64,000 nucleotides of DNA from Lunularia cruciata (lineage: Eukaryota > Streptophyta > Marchantiopsida > Lunulariales > Lunulariaceae), in contig OX419755.1 in assembly GCA_948567375.1 (NCBI GenBank), forward strand, positions 43,901,001-43,965,000. Direction: 5' to 3'. The notes beneath the pieces were generated by a model. It did no database searches. It saw nothing but the letters and a program-made list of their open reading frames with translations, and had not been told where the DNA came from. Every line of letters begins with the position of its first letter. Position 1 is the first letter of the stretch. This document shows, piece after piece, positions 51,801 through 63,880 of the stretch. A program made the position numbers and the translations under genes.

Positions 51801-52838
51801 AGATCACAATGGAGTCAAACCCTGAGGTGGTCTTGGGTAATTCACAGACGAGATCCATACTCACTTGTTCCCAATGTTGGGTAGGAGTGGGGAGAGGTTG
51901 AAGGAGCCCTACAAGAGCTTGATTAGAAGCTTTGTTCTATTAACAAAGTAGGCAGCTACGCACATAGTCCATCACGTTGTTGCTCATCTTGGGCCAATAG
52001 TAATGGCACTTGACTACATCCAAGGTCTTGTCTACTCCAACATGAGCTGCAATGGCCGAATCATGACATTCCGCTAGAATGGTGGTGCATAATTCTGGGA
52101 CATTTAGGATCCATAATCTGCCATCCCAAAAGGTGAGTCCTTGGGTGCTGGTGACACCTTTGGATGATTGTGATTCTACAATTTGTGGATCAGTTTTTGT
52201 AACAGCCAAAATCTCTTGCCAGAATTCAAAGTTAATCTTAACCTCTACTACCAAGTTGTTTGCCATTGGCATGCGGGTGAATGTATCTGCAAGTTGCTTC
52301 TTACCTTCCATGTAGGTGATTGTCATGTTGAAGTGTTGTCACCACTCTACCCACCAAATTTAGCAACGAGATAGATCCTTCTGTGTCTCGAGGTAGACTA
52401 GAGGTTTGTGGTCTGTCTCTACTACAAATGCCTTCTCGGCCAAGTAGTGCTTCCAATGCTTGGTTGCTAGAACGATGGCCAGCTCTTCTCGTTCTATGGT
52501 GTGGTAGTTGTGCTCTGCCGGTAACAACTTTTGAGAGAAATATGCAATTGGATGCCATCCGTCATGCCACTCTTGTTGTAGGACTGCTCCTATGGCTACG
52601 CATGATGCATTTGTAGCCAACTTGATTGGATGTTTTGGGTCATACCACTTCAAGATTGGTGCATGTACCAAGGCGGCCTTCAATTCTTGAAAGGCCAACT
52701 CTTGTGCAGTTCCCCATGTCCACTTCTTCCCCTTGCCAAGTAGTGTCGTTAAAGGTTGTGCAACCTTGGAGAAATCCTTGAAAAATCTACAATAGAATCC
52801 CGTCAACCCCAAGAAGCTCTTAAGTTGAGTCTGATCTT
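51801..52838 (-). pseudogene. A1 RNase H and integrase zinc-binding region
   Basis: 52812-52360: GLTGFYCRFFKDFSKVAQPLTTLL (connection), ATNASCVAIGAVLQQ (TDAS motif changed to TNAS), PIAYFSQKLLPAEHNYHTIEREELA and ETDHKPLVYL. 52326-51940: MTITYMEGKKQLADTFTRMP, then HVGVDKTLDVVKCHYYWPKM and VRSCLLC, the HHCC region of integrase. Stops near 52358 and 51938 break the frame. Confidence 0.85.
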
Positions 52839-54110
52839 CTAGGGCACTCCATTTTTGAATGACCTCTTTTTATCTATCAATACTTGAATGCCCTCTGCAC
52901 TTACTCTATGCCCCAAGTAGTCTACTTTAGACTTGACAAACTCACACTTTGAGATTTTGGCGTACAATTGATTTTGCCTTAGAATATGGAGGACCTCTCG
53001 TAGATGTTGTTTGTGTTCTGTCATCGTGCTACTATATACTAAGATATCATCCAAGAAAACAATAACATACTTATTCAAGTATGGACAAAATATGTCATTC
53101 ATTAGACTCATGAAAGTGGCAAGTGCATTGGTGAGGCCAAAAGGCATCACAAGATACTCAAAGTGGCCATACTTGGTTTGAAAGGCAATTTTGTACACAT
53201 CCTCCTCTGCAATTTGGATTTGATTGTAACCGCTCTGCAAGTCTAGTTTGGTGAAGTATCTCGTTCCATGGAGTTGATCAAACAGGTCATCCATGCAAGG
53301 TAAGGGGTATTTGTTCTTCACTATTTGCTGATTGAGACCCCGATAGTCAATGCACATACGCATTGTACCATCCTTCTTCTTCACAAACAAGACAAGGGCC
53401 CCATATGATGATACGCTAGGTTGGATGAACCCTTTTTGCAGCATCTCCTCAATTTGAGTCTTACACTCCTCCAACTCATGAGGTGATAGGCGATATGGGG
53501 CCTTGCAAGGAGGTGTCTTCCCCGGGAGTGTCTCAATTTTGTGATCTACTTGCCTTTTTGGTAGTAATCCTATGGGTAGATCATCAAGAAAGACATCTTG
53601 AAACTCATCCACCACATCCTTCAATTTCTCAAGAATTTGTCCATCAAATTGTGCACTCTGGACTTCTCTTATTAGACCCATAAAACATCTATCGGTCTTA
53701 CAGATAGTTGCCGTCCCTATGACATATAGAGGCAGTTTCTGCTTGTGTGATTTTTCTTTAACCCCAATGATTGACCATTGGTGAGTTCTCACTACTTTCT
53801 TCCTCCAATCCACCATAGGGTTGTACTGCTCCATCCATGGCATGCCTAAAATTGCATCATAACGAGCTAACTGTATCACTCGCCACTCAATTTCTTCCTG
53901 ATATTCTCCTACAGAGAGGGTTACCCGTCTAGGTAATGATTCAATCCTCTCTGTTTGCCCATTTAGTAACTCTACTTCTTCACTTCCATCTCTCTCTAGA
54001 TCTATTTCCACTCTTATTGCAATAGAGCAAGACAAGAAATTCTCTGTTGCTCTTGGATCTATTAATACTTTCACTTGATTACCTTCTAGTATTCCATTCA
54101 CGACAATCAA
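52839..54110 (-). pseudogene. A1 protease and reverse transcriptase
   Basis: An uninterrupted 423-codon stretch. Protease: [11 protein letters not shown] (residues 15-25), where DSG of the active site is DPR, and ILGMPWM (87-93). [29 protein letters not shown] (235-261), [13 protein letters not shown] (first Asp 290), [13 protein letters not shown] and [10 protein letters not shown] (352-361). Ends in [12 protein letters not shown] before a one-base shift near 52870. The same DPR is present in copy A3, so it came from a shared parent. Confidence 0.88.
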
Positions 54111-55300
54111 TTATGAGGTTGCCTTTTGAGATCTTTGTGCATTAGTCTTCTTCCTTCCCTTGCTTCTGTGCTTCCTTATTGAGCCTGTAAGGCCACGAGG
54201 TACATTTACTGGCGATCTTCATTTTCCAAAGTGATTTTAACCTCCTCCTTTTCAATGTGCCTCTCCATGTTGTTCAAAGTTTGCTTGTACGAAGGCCAAG
54301 GGCCTCTAGGGAAACGAGTGCAACAGTTGGTAGATATGTGCCCAATACGGCCACAATTATAACAACCGCGTTGTTCTCCTTGAGTCCCTTCTCCTCGTGG
54401 GATTCCATCTCTTTGTTCTTCTACCCATCCTTGCTCCCCTTGAAGCGGTTGTGCTCCTCAATCCCGATATCAAAGGTTGCCTAATTCCATTGGTAATGGT
54501 CCATCCATGTATGGCATTTCTGCCCAATAATGTTGAGGTGGAACTAATCCTTCACCTCCACCTAATGCTCCTGCTATTCTCTACGCACAAGCAATGGCTT
54601 CAAATACCATGCGAGGATTTTGCACCATGACTTCTTGGCAAATCCTCTCTTTCAACCCTTGTTTGAAATTGTCAAGAGCCTCTGCTGGACTCATGTCGGT
54701 AATTGCAACTTGTAGATCCAAAAATGCCTCCACATACTCTTGTACGCTATTCTTCTATCTCAATCTCCATAGTCGGGTTTGAGTTATCTGCACAGAATCC
54801 ACCGATTGGAAATTCTTCAACAGTCCTTCTTGCATTGTTGTCCATGTGACCTCCCTTCTCTCTGCCAGCATGGATCGTTCCCAAGCATCATACCATGTGA
54901 GGGCTTTATTGGTCAAGTACCCACATGCAAACACGCTTGTAGCATACTCTATGATCTCTGTTGAGAACAATTGGAAATATCAATTCATTCTCAAGATCCA
55001 ATTTTCCACTACTCTCATCGTACGCTGCCCCTTGTAAGGCTTGATGTTGCAGGTCTTCTTCATCCGGAGTAGCAATGTAGCTTCATTGTTGATAGGGTTC
55101 GTAGGCACGGGTGCCTCTCCAAGTACTTCAGTCACAAGTATTGGGTTTTGAGACGGCTATTCTCCTTGCATGGCTTGATTGTTCCTGAGGATCTGCATTT
55201 GACTTTGTAATGTCTCCATGGTCATCTTAATCTCTCAAAATTCATACAACATCCCTTGCATTCCTTGCACCAGCTCTTGCAATTGCGGATCCATGGTTCC
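54111..55300 (-). pseudogene. A1 gag with CCHC zinc knuckle
   Basis: Read leftward from 55300: MxxLQSQM-type start region, WILRMNxYFQLF, TKALTWYDAWERSMLAERREVTW (54970-54755 frame), LLKNFQSVDSVQITQTRLWRL, then after shifts the VxAITDMSPAEALDNFKQGLKERI block, and the zinc knuckle CYNCGRIGHISTNC at 54364-54319. A3 has the same gene with longer open stretches (63853-63098). Forms the particle and binds RNA. Confidence 0.8.
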
Positions 55301-55877
55301 TACAACACTCAATTGCTAATGTCTTCTTCAATACAGAGTCAATATAATCACTCTGGAAGGCACACAAACTATCGTAACTACCATTGGGACCTCAAAAGCT
55401 ATCACTTGTTGATAATACTCCTCACCAAAATTCCTAACCACAAAATCTCTAAACATCACTTTTGGCCTCACTACATAAAGGATTTCTACTTGAGTGTTGA
55501 AAGGGAGAGGATTTGGGACAATCATATCCATTTTATCATAATAGAATGTAGATTGTCAAATCCCACTCTCATATATCACCACAGGTAGAATCACCGGGTT
55601 TGGTGAGTTCATCACTCTGTCCATGAATTCTACACCAAAGTGATAAACTAGCGATACCCTCATCTACTCACGCTAGATGTCCATAATTTTGATGTGGAAT
55701 GGGTTTGAGAATGGAAAGCTAGGTGCGGGAAATTATCCTCCCGGCGCATCCATCCCATCCGCTATCTAAAGTCCTTCTTAAGTCTAGCGATTACTCTATG
55801 TTCTCCACCTCAAATTACTCAATTTCAGTAGTTCGTGCTATTCCAAGAGGGGTGATCCACTCTCTTGGACTAAAACA
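55301..55877 (-). other. A1 leader, no gene assigned
   Basis: About 580 bp between gag and PBS. Short frames (for example 55531-55328 on the minus strand, MDMIVPNPLPFNTQVEILYVV) have no supporting match in the window because A3 is cut before this part. Confidence 0.5.
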
Positions 55878-55892
55878 CTTGCTCTGATACCA
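55878..55892 (-). other. A1 primer-binding site (initiator tRNA-Met)
   Basis: On the minus strand TGGTATCAGAGCAAG, one base after the 5' LTR end at 55894. Complementary to the 3' end of plant initiator tRNA-Met. Confidence 0.92.
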
Positions 55893-55893
55893 T

Positions 55894-56633
55894 TGTAATA
55901 CTCCAAGGACAAGAGAAGAGAGAAAACATAGATTGCACACTCAAACATTCGATGCCCCAAAGGAGCACCTTCTCTTTATTATATAGACAAAGAGGATCTC
56001 CTCAAAAGAAGCTCCACCATAGGATTAGGGACACAAATAGGTGACATGTCAGCAAGCTCCACCCTTGGATTACTTACTTGGATGGGTGACATGTCTGGTC
56101 TAGGTCCTATCTGGTTGGTCAAACAAGCTTTGACCGGAGGCAATCTTTTAGGGAATCTTCTTGTATGAATCTCAGAATCACGTGAGTAAGGTACCGTTGG
56201 AAAGCTCTCGACTAGACAAAGTTGGGGGGAGGGAAGGCCAGCCTTTCCTTTGTTGGGAGGAGGAATCTGCACATTTTTTAGGCCTAATTCATCCATTTAG
56301 GCCTCCAAAATTGCCTTCAAAGATTTTAGGCACATTTTGGTTCCTACTCCATTAGTAGAAGTCCCCTTTTGGTGATACCTCTTTCTGATCTGTTTAGTCC
56401 ATCATGTGTAACATCCTTCCAGATGTTACCAAACCAATTCTCACCTTTAAATCATATGTCTAGCTATTGGTTCTAAGGTTCTCAAGTCTATTTTGGTTTC
56501 TGCCCTATTATTAGAAGTACTCTTTTGGTGATACTTCTATCTTATCTATTTTGACCATCATGTATAACATCATTCTAGATGTTACCAAATCAAATTTCAC
56601 ATCTAGATCATATGGCTAGCTCTTGGTATTACA
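55894..56633 (-). repeat. A1 5' LTR (740 bp)
   Basis: Minus strand TGTAATACCAAGAGC...GAGTATTACA with inverted ends TGTAATAC/GTATTACA. TATA box CTATATAATAAA on the minus strand at 55975-55986, about 80 bp before the LTR end, so R-U5 is short. The two stretches TAGTAGAAGT(C/A)CxCTTTTGGTGATAC at about 56350 and 56510 are an internal duplication of about 160-bp period also present in the other A LTRs. Confidence 0.93.
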
Positions 56634-57540
56634 AGAGTCCTGCAATAATACCATGTTAGAGAGGTTGATGAAGAATTTGAGTATGATACCCTCAAAACCT
56701 TCAACATTTGTGCGAGCATGGAAAACAAGCAACAAGTTCAAGTAATAAGAGCAATGGATAAGGTGGTAGCTTCAATTATGGGAGTTCAAAATCTCATGAT
56801 TTCCCAAGTCTTGAAGGATTCAAGCTATGATTGGCTTCTGGGGCGCCATGGTTGAGAGTAGCACATGCAATTGATGGATGGCACAAAGTGTACTTGAGGA
56901 TTGGGTCATCAAACCATGGAGTTATAGTTCTTGTGACTAACACCACCAACACTTCACATTCACATAAACCATCTTCTAATTATTGGGAATTAGATTCACA
57001 AGAAGGAGCTTCAGATGTGGACGAAAGCATGGAGGATGAGACTTCTACCAAGGAGGATGAATCTAAATCTAATTTAGATGTATATCCCTTGTGTGCTATG
57101 ATTTTTCACTTTAAGCTAGAGGCGTTGAAGGACCTAAATAAATCACCATTGGCACTTGAAGAGATAAAGAGGAGGTTATCTACCTTCAAGTATGGTCCAA
57201 ATGTTACCAAGGAGGAGAAGGTGAGATTTAAGGAGAATTTCCACAAGTTCATCCATGTGTTTGCTTTCAATTACAAGAATCTAAAGGAAGTCACCTTAAA
57301 GGAGCACAAGATAGAGGTGGAGTCACATGCAAGACCAATCCACCAAAAGAAACATTGCATTAGCCTACAAATAGCTTGGTTGTGAAGGAGGAGATTGATA
57401 AGCTCAAGGAGACTAGATTTATCTTTGAGGTGGAGAATTCAAAATGAGTGTCTCCAATTGTGATTGTGAATAAAAAGAATGGAAAGCTTTAGGTATGTGT
57501 GGATTACAAGAAGCTCAACACTATTACTAAGAAGATGACA
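56634..57540 (+). pseudogene. C3 protease rest, acidic linker and RT start
   Basis: Continues C3 from 46321: NTMLERLMK-type protease sequence, then the frame 56831-57385 with GAPWLRVAHAIDGWHKVYLRIGSS, an acidic linker (57000-57075), KYGPNVTKEEKVRFKENFHKF and KEHKIEVESHARPI. RT begins (VDYKKLNTITKK near 57500) and stops at about 57540 where unrelated sequence starts. The match to C2 18350-17580 is clear. Confidence 0.8.
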
Positions 57541-57624
57541 TGATCTACTTGGGTGGACTATGATTCTGGTGGACTATGCTTATGTTGTTGGCTATTGAGG
57601 TGAAGCTTGTTGTAATCTAGAGGT
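57541..57624. other. Short junction sequence
   Basis: About 85 bp between C3 RT and a C LTR piece, with TGGTGGACTATG-like phrases repeated twice. Origin unknown; filler at a rearrangement point is likely. Confidence 0.35.
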
Positions 57625-58064
57625 AGCTTGTTAAGTTACTAAGCTAAAGGTTTAATAAAGTCAAAAAGCTAAAGGGATTCCATACTCATGGAGATATTCT
57701 CCTAAGCATGTGGTCTTATCTTGACCCAACCACTAAATTAAGGATTCCTTCACATGGGCTACCCTTGGACAATGGAAGAATCCAAAACAAAAAGGCTTGT
57801 GGGTCCAAGAGTTCTCAATTTTTTCCTCAAAGCCAAACACCTAAGAATAATACCAAAGTCAATACACTAGAATCCAAAATAGTAGTGTTTATCTTTTCTA
57901 CTTTGTCCAAATTAAAGTCTTCTCTATCTTAGCTATGACTAAATTTAGCTAATCATAACTAATGTAAAACCATCCTTTATCTTTATATAAATAATATCTC
58001 TCAAGTACTTATAATACAAAACTAAATATCACAATAGCTCATACATGCACAAATGGATGTTTCA
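57625..58064 (-). repeat. Family C LTR fragment, inverted
   Basis: Matches 14660-15097 and 21790-22229 from AAGTTACTA to AAATGGATGTTTCA (worn GGGTGTTACA). R-U5 is missing. It points opposite to C3, so it is either a separate copy or an inverted end. Confidence 0.75.
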
Positions 58065-58656
58065 GATCCCACTTGCAAAACTTTGCAAGATGATGTGTAT
58101 CAATTGGTACCAAGCAATGCAAGGTTAGATAGAGGATCAATTGGCACCAAATATATGAGAACTAGATAAATGCAAGTGCAAGTGTATATGTATTTGTAGT
58201 GTTTGCAGTCAATTGTGATTTTTAATAATTCTTGTTTGATAGTTCTTGATCAACAATTCAAGAGTTATAAAAAATAAATTATGTGCAATTATGGACATAG
58301 GTAGACATTGGCTGAACTATATGAAATTTGGTATAATTTCTATGTATGTTGTTCTTGACCAGATTGATGAATAAATTTTTGTTCCATAAAATAGCTTGAC
58401 TCAAATTCATGTTGCTCTCTCAAATCCATTTCAAGTGAGATCCATCCCAACACTCATTCTTTCACTTCTACAATGTCCTCCGACTTGAGGGCTTGAAGTT
58501 GAGCTCACTTGCAAATCAGGTTAATTGCCATCACTTTCTTCTTAAAGAGGATAAAATTTAGTCTCAATTGTTGATTCTTCTATAGCTTGTTCCACATACT
58601 CCTTAGAAGCTTGTGGAGACTCTCTATCAACTTCTCTTTCATCAATGCTCATTCTA
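58065..58656. other. No gene or repeat recognised
   Basis: About 590 bp of A+T-rich DNA with no coding frame over 60 codons and no match elsewhere in the window. TTGGTACCAAGCAATGCAAGG at 58095 and TTGGCACCAAATAT at 58141 are similar phrases. The host of A3. Confidence 0.5.
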
Positions 58657-59393
58657 TGTAATACTCCAAGGACAAGAGAAGAGAGGAAACACAGATTGCA
58701 CACTCAAACAAAATGCCCCAAGGGAGCACCTTCTCTTTATTATATAGACAAAGAGGATCTCCGCCAAGGAAGCTCCACCATAGGATTAAGGACACAGATA
58801 GGTGACATGTCAGCAAGCTCCACCCTTGGATTACTTACTTGGATGGGTGACATGTCTGGTCTAGGTCCTATCTGGTTGGTCAAATAAGCTTTGACCGGAG
58901 GGAATCTTTTAGGGAATCTTCTTGTAGGAATCTCAAAATCACGTGAGTAAGGTACCGTTGGAAAGCTCTTGACAAGACAAAGCAGGGGGGAGGGAAGGCC
59001 AGCCTTTTCTCTATTGCGGGGGGAATCCACACATTTTTTAGGCCTAATTCCTCCGTTCAGGCCTCCGAAATTGCCTTCAAAGATTTCAGGCATATTTCGG
59101 TTCCTACTCTATTCGTAGAAGTCCCCTTTTGGTGATACCTATTTCTGATCTGTTTAGTCCATCATGTGTAACATCCTTCCAGATGTTACCAAACCAATTC
59201 TCACCTTTAAATCATATGTCTAGCTATTGGTTCTAAGGTTCTCAAGTCTATTTCGGTTTCTGCCCTATTAGTAGAAGTACTCTTTTGGTGATACTTCTAT
59301 CTTATCTATTTTGACCATCATGTATAACATCATTCTAGATGTTACCAAATCAAATTTCACATCTAGATCATATGGCTAGCTCTTGGTATTATA
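58657..59393 (-). repeat. A3 3' LTR (737 bp)
   Basis: Plus-strand edges TGTAATACTCC...GGTATTATA (worn ACA). TATA box on the minus strand at 58736-58747. Close to 55894-56633 and 46322-47057. Confidence 0.93.
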
Positions 59394-60490
59394 GACCTCC
59401 CTCCTTTTAAGACACAACGTCCTCGTTGTGCAATTGTTGCTCAAATGCTTGCACCAACACCGATGCATGTGCCAAATTGGCAGCGAGCTCCCGGGTTGCT
59501 TCATAGAGGGGGTAACCTTTCCATTGTACTAGATAGTCCACCCGCGGGTGGCGAGTACCATGCATGCGTTTTTGGAGAATCCGCTCCACTTCATATTCCT
59601 CTATGCCATCAATGAGTGTCGGACAAGGTCAAATGTCTGGTGTGGAATGACCCTGGCCTGATTGAGGAGCATATCTGTGTAGTAGGGAGACATGGAACAC
59701 TGGATGGATCTTCATGTGTGGTGGTAGCTCAAGGTGATAGGCCACAGCGCCGATGCGACGAAGAATCGAGAAAGGCCCAATAAAACGAGGTCTGAGCTTA
59801 CAAGGTCCAACTAATGTAAGGTTGGTTGTCGATAGCCACACTTGATCCCCAACATTGAACTCCATGTGCCGACGGTGTGCATCAGCATACTGTTTTTGTC
59901 GATTTTGTGCAATCTTTAATCTGTGCTTGGCGCTCTCCACACTTTGTTGGATTCTAGAAACAAATGTGTTGACTGCATCGACCTTGGTAGCCATTGAACG
60001 GATCTTCATCAAGCTAGAAGGTGTGAAGGGATACTCACCATACATGAGGAAGAATGGAGTGACCTGGGTGGATGCATTCACTAAATTGTTGTAAGAAAAT
60101 TCCACCAACGGAAGTAGGGTGTCCCACCTCTCTTGCTCGTCTAAGGTGAAGCTGCGTAACATGTCTTCAATCGTGCAATTAGCCCGCTCTATCTGGCCAT
60201 CTGTTTGTGGGTGGTAAGCTGTGGACATGGCCAACTTGGTTTTGAAGAAACCAAAGAGTGTTCGCCAAAACAAACTGGTGAATTAGGTGTCTCTATCGGT
60301 GATGAGTACTCTAGACAAGCCATGGTGAGCAAAGAGTGCATCTAAGTATAATTGAGCTAGTTGTGGAGCGGTCACCTCCTTGGTGGTAGGGCGTACATGA
60401 ATCATTTTGCTGAGCCGGTCCACAAAGACCACAATGGAGTCAAATCCTGAGGTGGTCTTGGGTAATTCACACACAAGATCCATACTCACT
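59394..60490 (-). pseudogene. A3 integrase core and chromodomain
   Basis: 60489-60283: MSMDLVCELPKTTSGFDSIVVFVDRLSKM (first Asp) and HHGLSRVLITDRDT, stop at the codon after. 60273-59629 is a 214-codon stretch with AYHPQTDGQIERANCTIEDML (catalytic Glu), VEFSYNNLVNASTQVTPFF, MEFNVGDQVWLSTTNLTLVGP and RFIGPFSILRRIGAVAYHLELP. 59589-59407: RHPRVDYLVQWKGYPLYEATREL, the chromodomain, with W to R in the last motif. The best preserved integrase of the window. Confidence 0.9.
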
Positions 60491-61836
60491 TGTTCTCAAC
60501 GTTGGGTAGGAGTGGGGAGAGGTTGAAGGAGCCCTAGAGGAGCTTGATTAGAAGCTTTGTTTTGTTGACAAAGTAGGCAGCTACGCACATAGTCCATCAC
60601 GTCGTTGCTCATCTTGGGCCAATAGTAATGGCGCTTGACTGCATCCAAGGTCTTGTCCACTCGGACATGAGCTGCAATGGCCAAATCATGACATTCTGCT
60701 AGAATGGTGGTGCATAATTCTGGGACATTTGGGATCCATAATCTGCCATCCTAAAAGGTGAGTCCTTGGATGTTGGTGACACCTTTGGATGATTGTGCTT
60801 CTACAATCTAAGGATCAGTTTTTGTAGCAGCCAAAATCTCTTGCCAGAATTTAGGGTTAATCTTAACCTCTGCCACCAAGTTGTTGGCCATTGGCATGCG
60901 GGTGAATGCATTTGCAAGTTGCTTCTTACCTTCCACGTAGGTGATTGTCATGTTGAAGCGTTGTCGTCACTCTGCCCACCAAATTTGGCGATGAGATAGA
61001 TCCTTCTACGTCTCGAGGTAGACTAGAGGTTTGTGGTCTGTCTCTATACAAAATGACTTCTTGCCCAAGTAGTGCTTCCAATGCTTGGTTGCTAGAATGA
61101 TGGCCAACTCTTCTCGTTCTATGGTGTGGTAGTTGCGCTCTACCGGTAACAACTTTCAAGAGAAATATGCAATTGGATGCCATCCATCATGCTACTCTTG
61201 TTGTAGAACTGCTCCTATTGCTATGCCTGATGCATCTATAGCCAACTTGATTGGATGTTTTGGGTCATACCACTTCAAGATTGGTGCATGTACCAAGGCG
61301 GCCTTCAATTCTTGAAAGGCCAACTCTTCTGTAGTTCCCCATGTCCACTTCTTCCCCTTGCCAAGTAGTGCCGTTAAAGGCTATGCAACCTTGGAGAAGT
61401 CCTTGACAAATCTATGCTAGAATCACGTCAACTCCAAGAAGCTCTTAAGTTGAGTCTGATCTTCTGGGGCACTCCATTTTTGAATGACCTCTTTTTTATC
61501 TGTCAATACTTGAATGCCCTCTGCACTTACTCTATGCTCCAAGTAGTCTACTTTAGACTTGCCAAACTCACACTTTGAGATTTTGGTGTACAACTGATTC
61601 TGTCTTAGAATCTGGAGGACCTCTCGTAGATGTTGCTTGTGTTCTGTCATCATGCTACTGTATACTAAGATATCATCCAAGAAGACAATAACAGACTTAT
61701 CCAAGTTTGGACCAAATATATCATTCATTAGACTCATGAAAGTGGCAGGTGCATTGGTGAGGCCAAAAGACATCACAAGATACTCAAAGTGGCCATACCT
61801 GGTTTGAAAGGTAGTTTTGTACACATCCTCCTGCAA
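60491..61836 (-). pseudogene. A3 RT end, RNase H and integrase zinc-binding region
   Basis: 61836-61423: [37 protein letters not shown] (catalytic Asp pair) and [18 protein letters not shown]. RNase H follows with shifts (SLVGYSIHK- and SQKLLPVE-type segments, ETDHKPLVYLET near 61025). 60684-60496: HVRVDKTLDAVKRHYYWPKM and VRSCLLCQQNKASNQAPLG. A two-residue deletion near 61830 disturbs the region between the Asp motifs. Confidence 0.85.
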
Positions 61837-62738
61837 TTCGGATTTGATTGTAACCGCTCTGCAAGTCTAGAAAAGTTTGGTGAAGTATCTCGCTCCATGG
61901 AGTTGATCAAACAGGTCATCCATGCAAGGTAAGTGGTATTTGCTCTTCACTGTTTGCTGATTGAGACCTCAATAGTCAATGCACATGCGCATTGTACCAT
62001 CCTTCTTCTTCACAAACAAGATAGGGGCCCCATATGGTGATACACTAGGTTGGATGAACCCTTTTTGCAGCATCTCCTCAATTTGAGTCTTACACTCCTC
62101 CAACTCATGAGGTGATAGGCGATATGGGGCCTTACAAGGAGGCGTCTTCCCCGAAGTATCTCAATTTTGTAATCTACTCGCCGCTTTGGTGGTAATCCTG
62201 AGGGTAGATCATTGGGAAAGACATCTTGAAACTCATCCACCACATCCTTCAATTTCTCAGGAATTTGTCCATTGAGTTGTGCACTTTGGACTTCTCTTAT
62301 TAGACCCATAAAACATCTATCGGTCTTACAGACAATTGCCGTCCCTACAACATATAGAGGCAGTTTCTGCCTGTGCAATTTTTCTTTAACCCCAATGATT
62401 GACCATTGGTGGGTTCTCACTACTTTCTTCCTCCAATCTACCATAGGGTTGTACTGCTCCATCCATGGCATGCCTAAAATTGCATCATAACCAGCTAATT
62501 GTATCACTCGCCACTCAATTGCTTCTTGATATTCTCCTACAGAGAGGGTTACCCGTCTAGGTAATGATTCAATCCTCTCAGTTTGCCCATTTGGTAACTC
62601 TACTTCTTCACTTCCATCTCTCTCTAGATCCATTCCCAATCTTATTGCAACAGAACAAGACAAGAAATTCTCTATTGCTCTTGGATCTATTAATACTCTC
62701 ACTTGATTTCCTTCTAGCATTCCATTCACGACAATCAA
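61837..62738 (-). pseudogene. A3 protease and RT start
   Basis: 62738-62010 is a 242-codon stretch: MLEGNQVRVLIDPRAIENF (protease with DPR for DSG, as in A1), [54 protein letters not shown], then a shift near 62150 in the pre-RT segment. RT continues in another frame to 61837 with the [13 protein letters not shown] block near 61985. The identical active-site change in two copies is noted separately. Confidence 0.85.
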
Positions 62739-63880
62739 TTGTGAGGTTGCCTTTTGGGATCTTTACGCATTATTCTTCTTCCTTCCCTCACTTCTCTGCT
62801 TTCTTATTGAGCCAGTAAGGCCGCAAGGTACCTTTATTGGCGATCTTTGTTTTCCGAAGTGATTTCCACCTCCTCCTCTTCAATGTGCCTCTCCATGTTG
62901 TTCAAAGGTCGCCTGAATGAAGGCCGAGGGCCTCTAGGGAAACGAGTGCGACAGTTGGTAGATATGTGCCCAATACGGCCACAATTGTAACAATGGCGTT
63001 GTTCTCCTTGAGTCCCTTCTCCTCGTGGGACTCCATCTCTTTGTTCTTCTACCCGTCCCCGCTCCTCTTGAAGCGGTCGTGCTCCTCAATCCCAAAATCA
63101 AAGGTTGCCCAATTCCATTGGTATTGGTCCACCCATGTGTGGCATTTCTGCTTGATAATGTTGAGGTGGAGCTACTCCTTCACCTCCACCTAATGCTCTT
63201 GCTATTCTCTGCGCACAAGCAATGGCTTCAAATACCGTGCAAGGATTTTGCACCATGACTTCTTGGCAAATCCTCTCTTTCAACCCTTGTTTGAAATTGT
63301 CGAGAGCCTCTGCTGGACTCATGTCGGTAATTGCAACTTGTAGATCCAGAAATGCCTCCACATACTCTTGTATGCTATTCTTTTGTCTCAATCTCCATAG
63401 TTGGGTTTGAGCCATTTGCACAGAATCCACCAATTGGAAATTCTTCAGCAGTCCTTCTTGCATTGCTGTCCATGTGACCTCCCTTCTCTCTGCCAGCATG
63501 GATCATTCCCAAGCATCATACCATGTGAGAGCTTTATCGGTCAAGTACCCACATGAAAACACGCCTGCAGCATGCTTTGTGATCTCTGTTGAGAACAATT
63601 GAAAATATTGATTCATTCTCAAGATCCAATTTTCCACTACTTCCATCGTACGCTGCCCCTTGTAAGGCTCAATGTTGTAGGTCTTCTTCATTCGGAGTAG
63701 AAATATGGCTTCATCGTTGATAGGGTTTGTAGGCACGTGTGCCTCTCCAAGTACTTCAGTCGTAGGTACTGAGGTTTGAGACGGCTCTTCTCCTTGCATG
63801 GCTTGATTGTTCCTGAGGATCTGCATTTGACTTTGTAATGTCTCCATGGTCATCTTAATCTCTCAAAATTCATTCAACAT
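62739..63880 (-). pseudogene. A3 gag with CCHC zinc knuckle
   Basis: 63853-63503: MTMETLQSQMQILRNNQAMQ, then TYNIEPYKGQRTMEVVENWI, MNQYFQLFSTEI and DKALTWYDAWE. After one stop, 63499-63098: MLAERREVTWTAMQEGLLKNF, QKNSIQEYVEAFLDLQVAI, DMSPAEALDNFKQGLKERI and a Pro/Met-rich linker ending PIPMELGN. A CCHC knuckle (CHYNC/CGRIGHISTNC type) lies at about 62994-62949. Only one stop separates the two parts, so this gag is nearly whole. Confidence 0.85.

Larger units (their letters stand above)
46322..56633 (-). mobile_element. Family A1 chromovirus, nearly complete, with nested B2 solo LTR
   Basis: Minus strand: 5' LTR 56633-55894, iMet PBS, leader, gag, protease-RT, RNase H, integrase, chromodomain, 3' LTR (50768-50766 plus 47057-46322, split by the solo LTR). 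Target bases GGAGT (46317-46321) and AGAGT (56634-56638) differ at one place. Host is the protease gene of family C3, which reads on across the insert. Both LTRs and all genes are present but with stops, so the copy is inactive. Confidence 0.92.

Noticed and set aside
54257-54630. Plus-strand frames with hydrophobic runs resembling membrane proteins
   Set aside because: Repeated in both A copies (63025 region) only because they are antisense to the conserved gag linker.
58065-58656. Possible host gene exon near A3
   Set aside because: No frame over 60 codons and no splice-site pattern that holds together.
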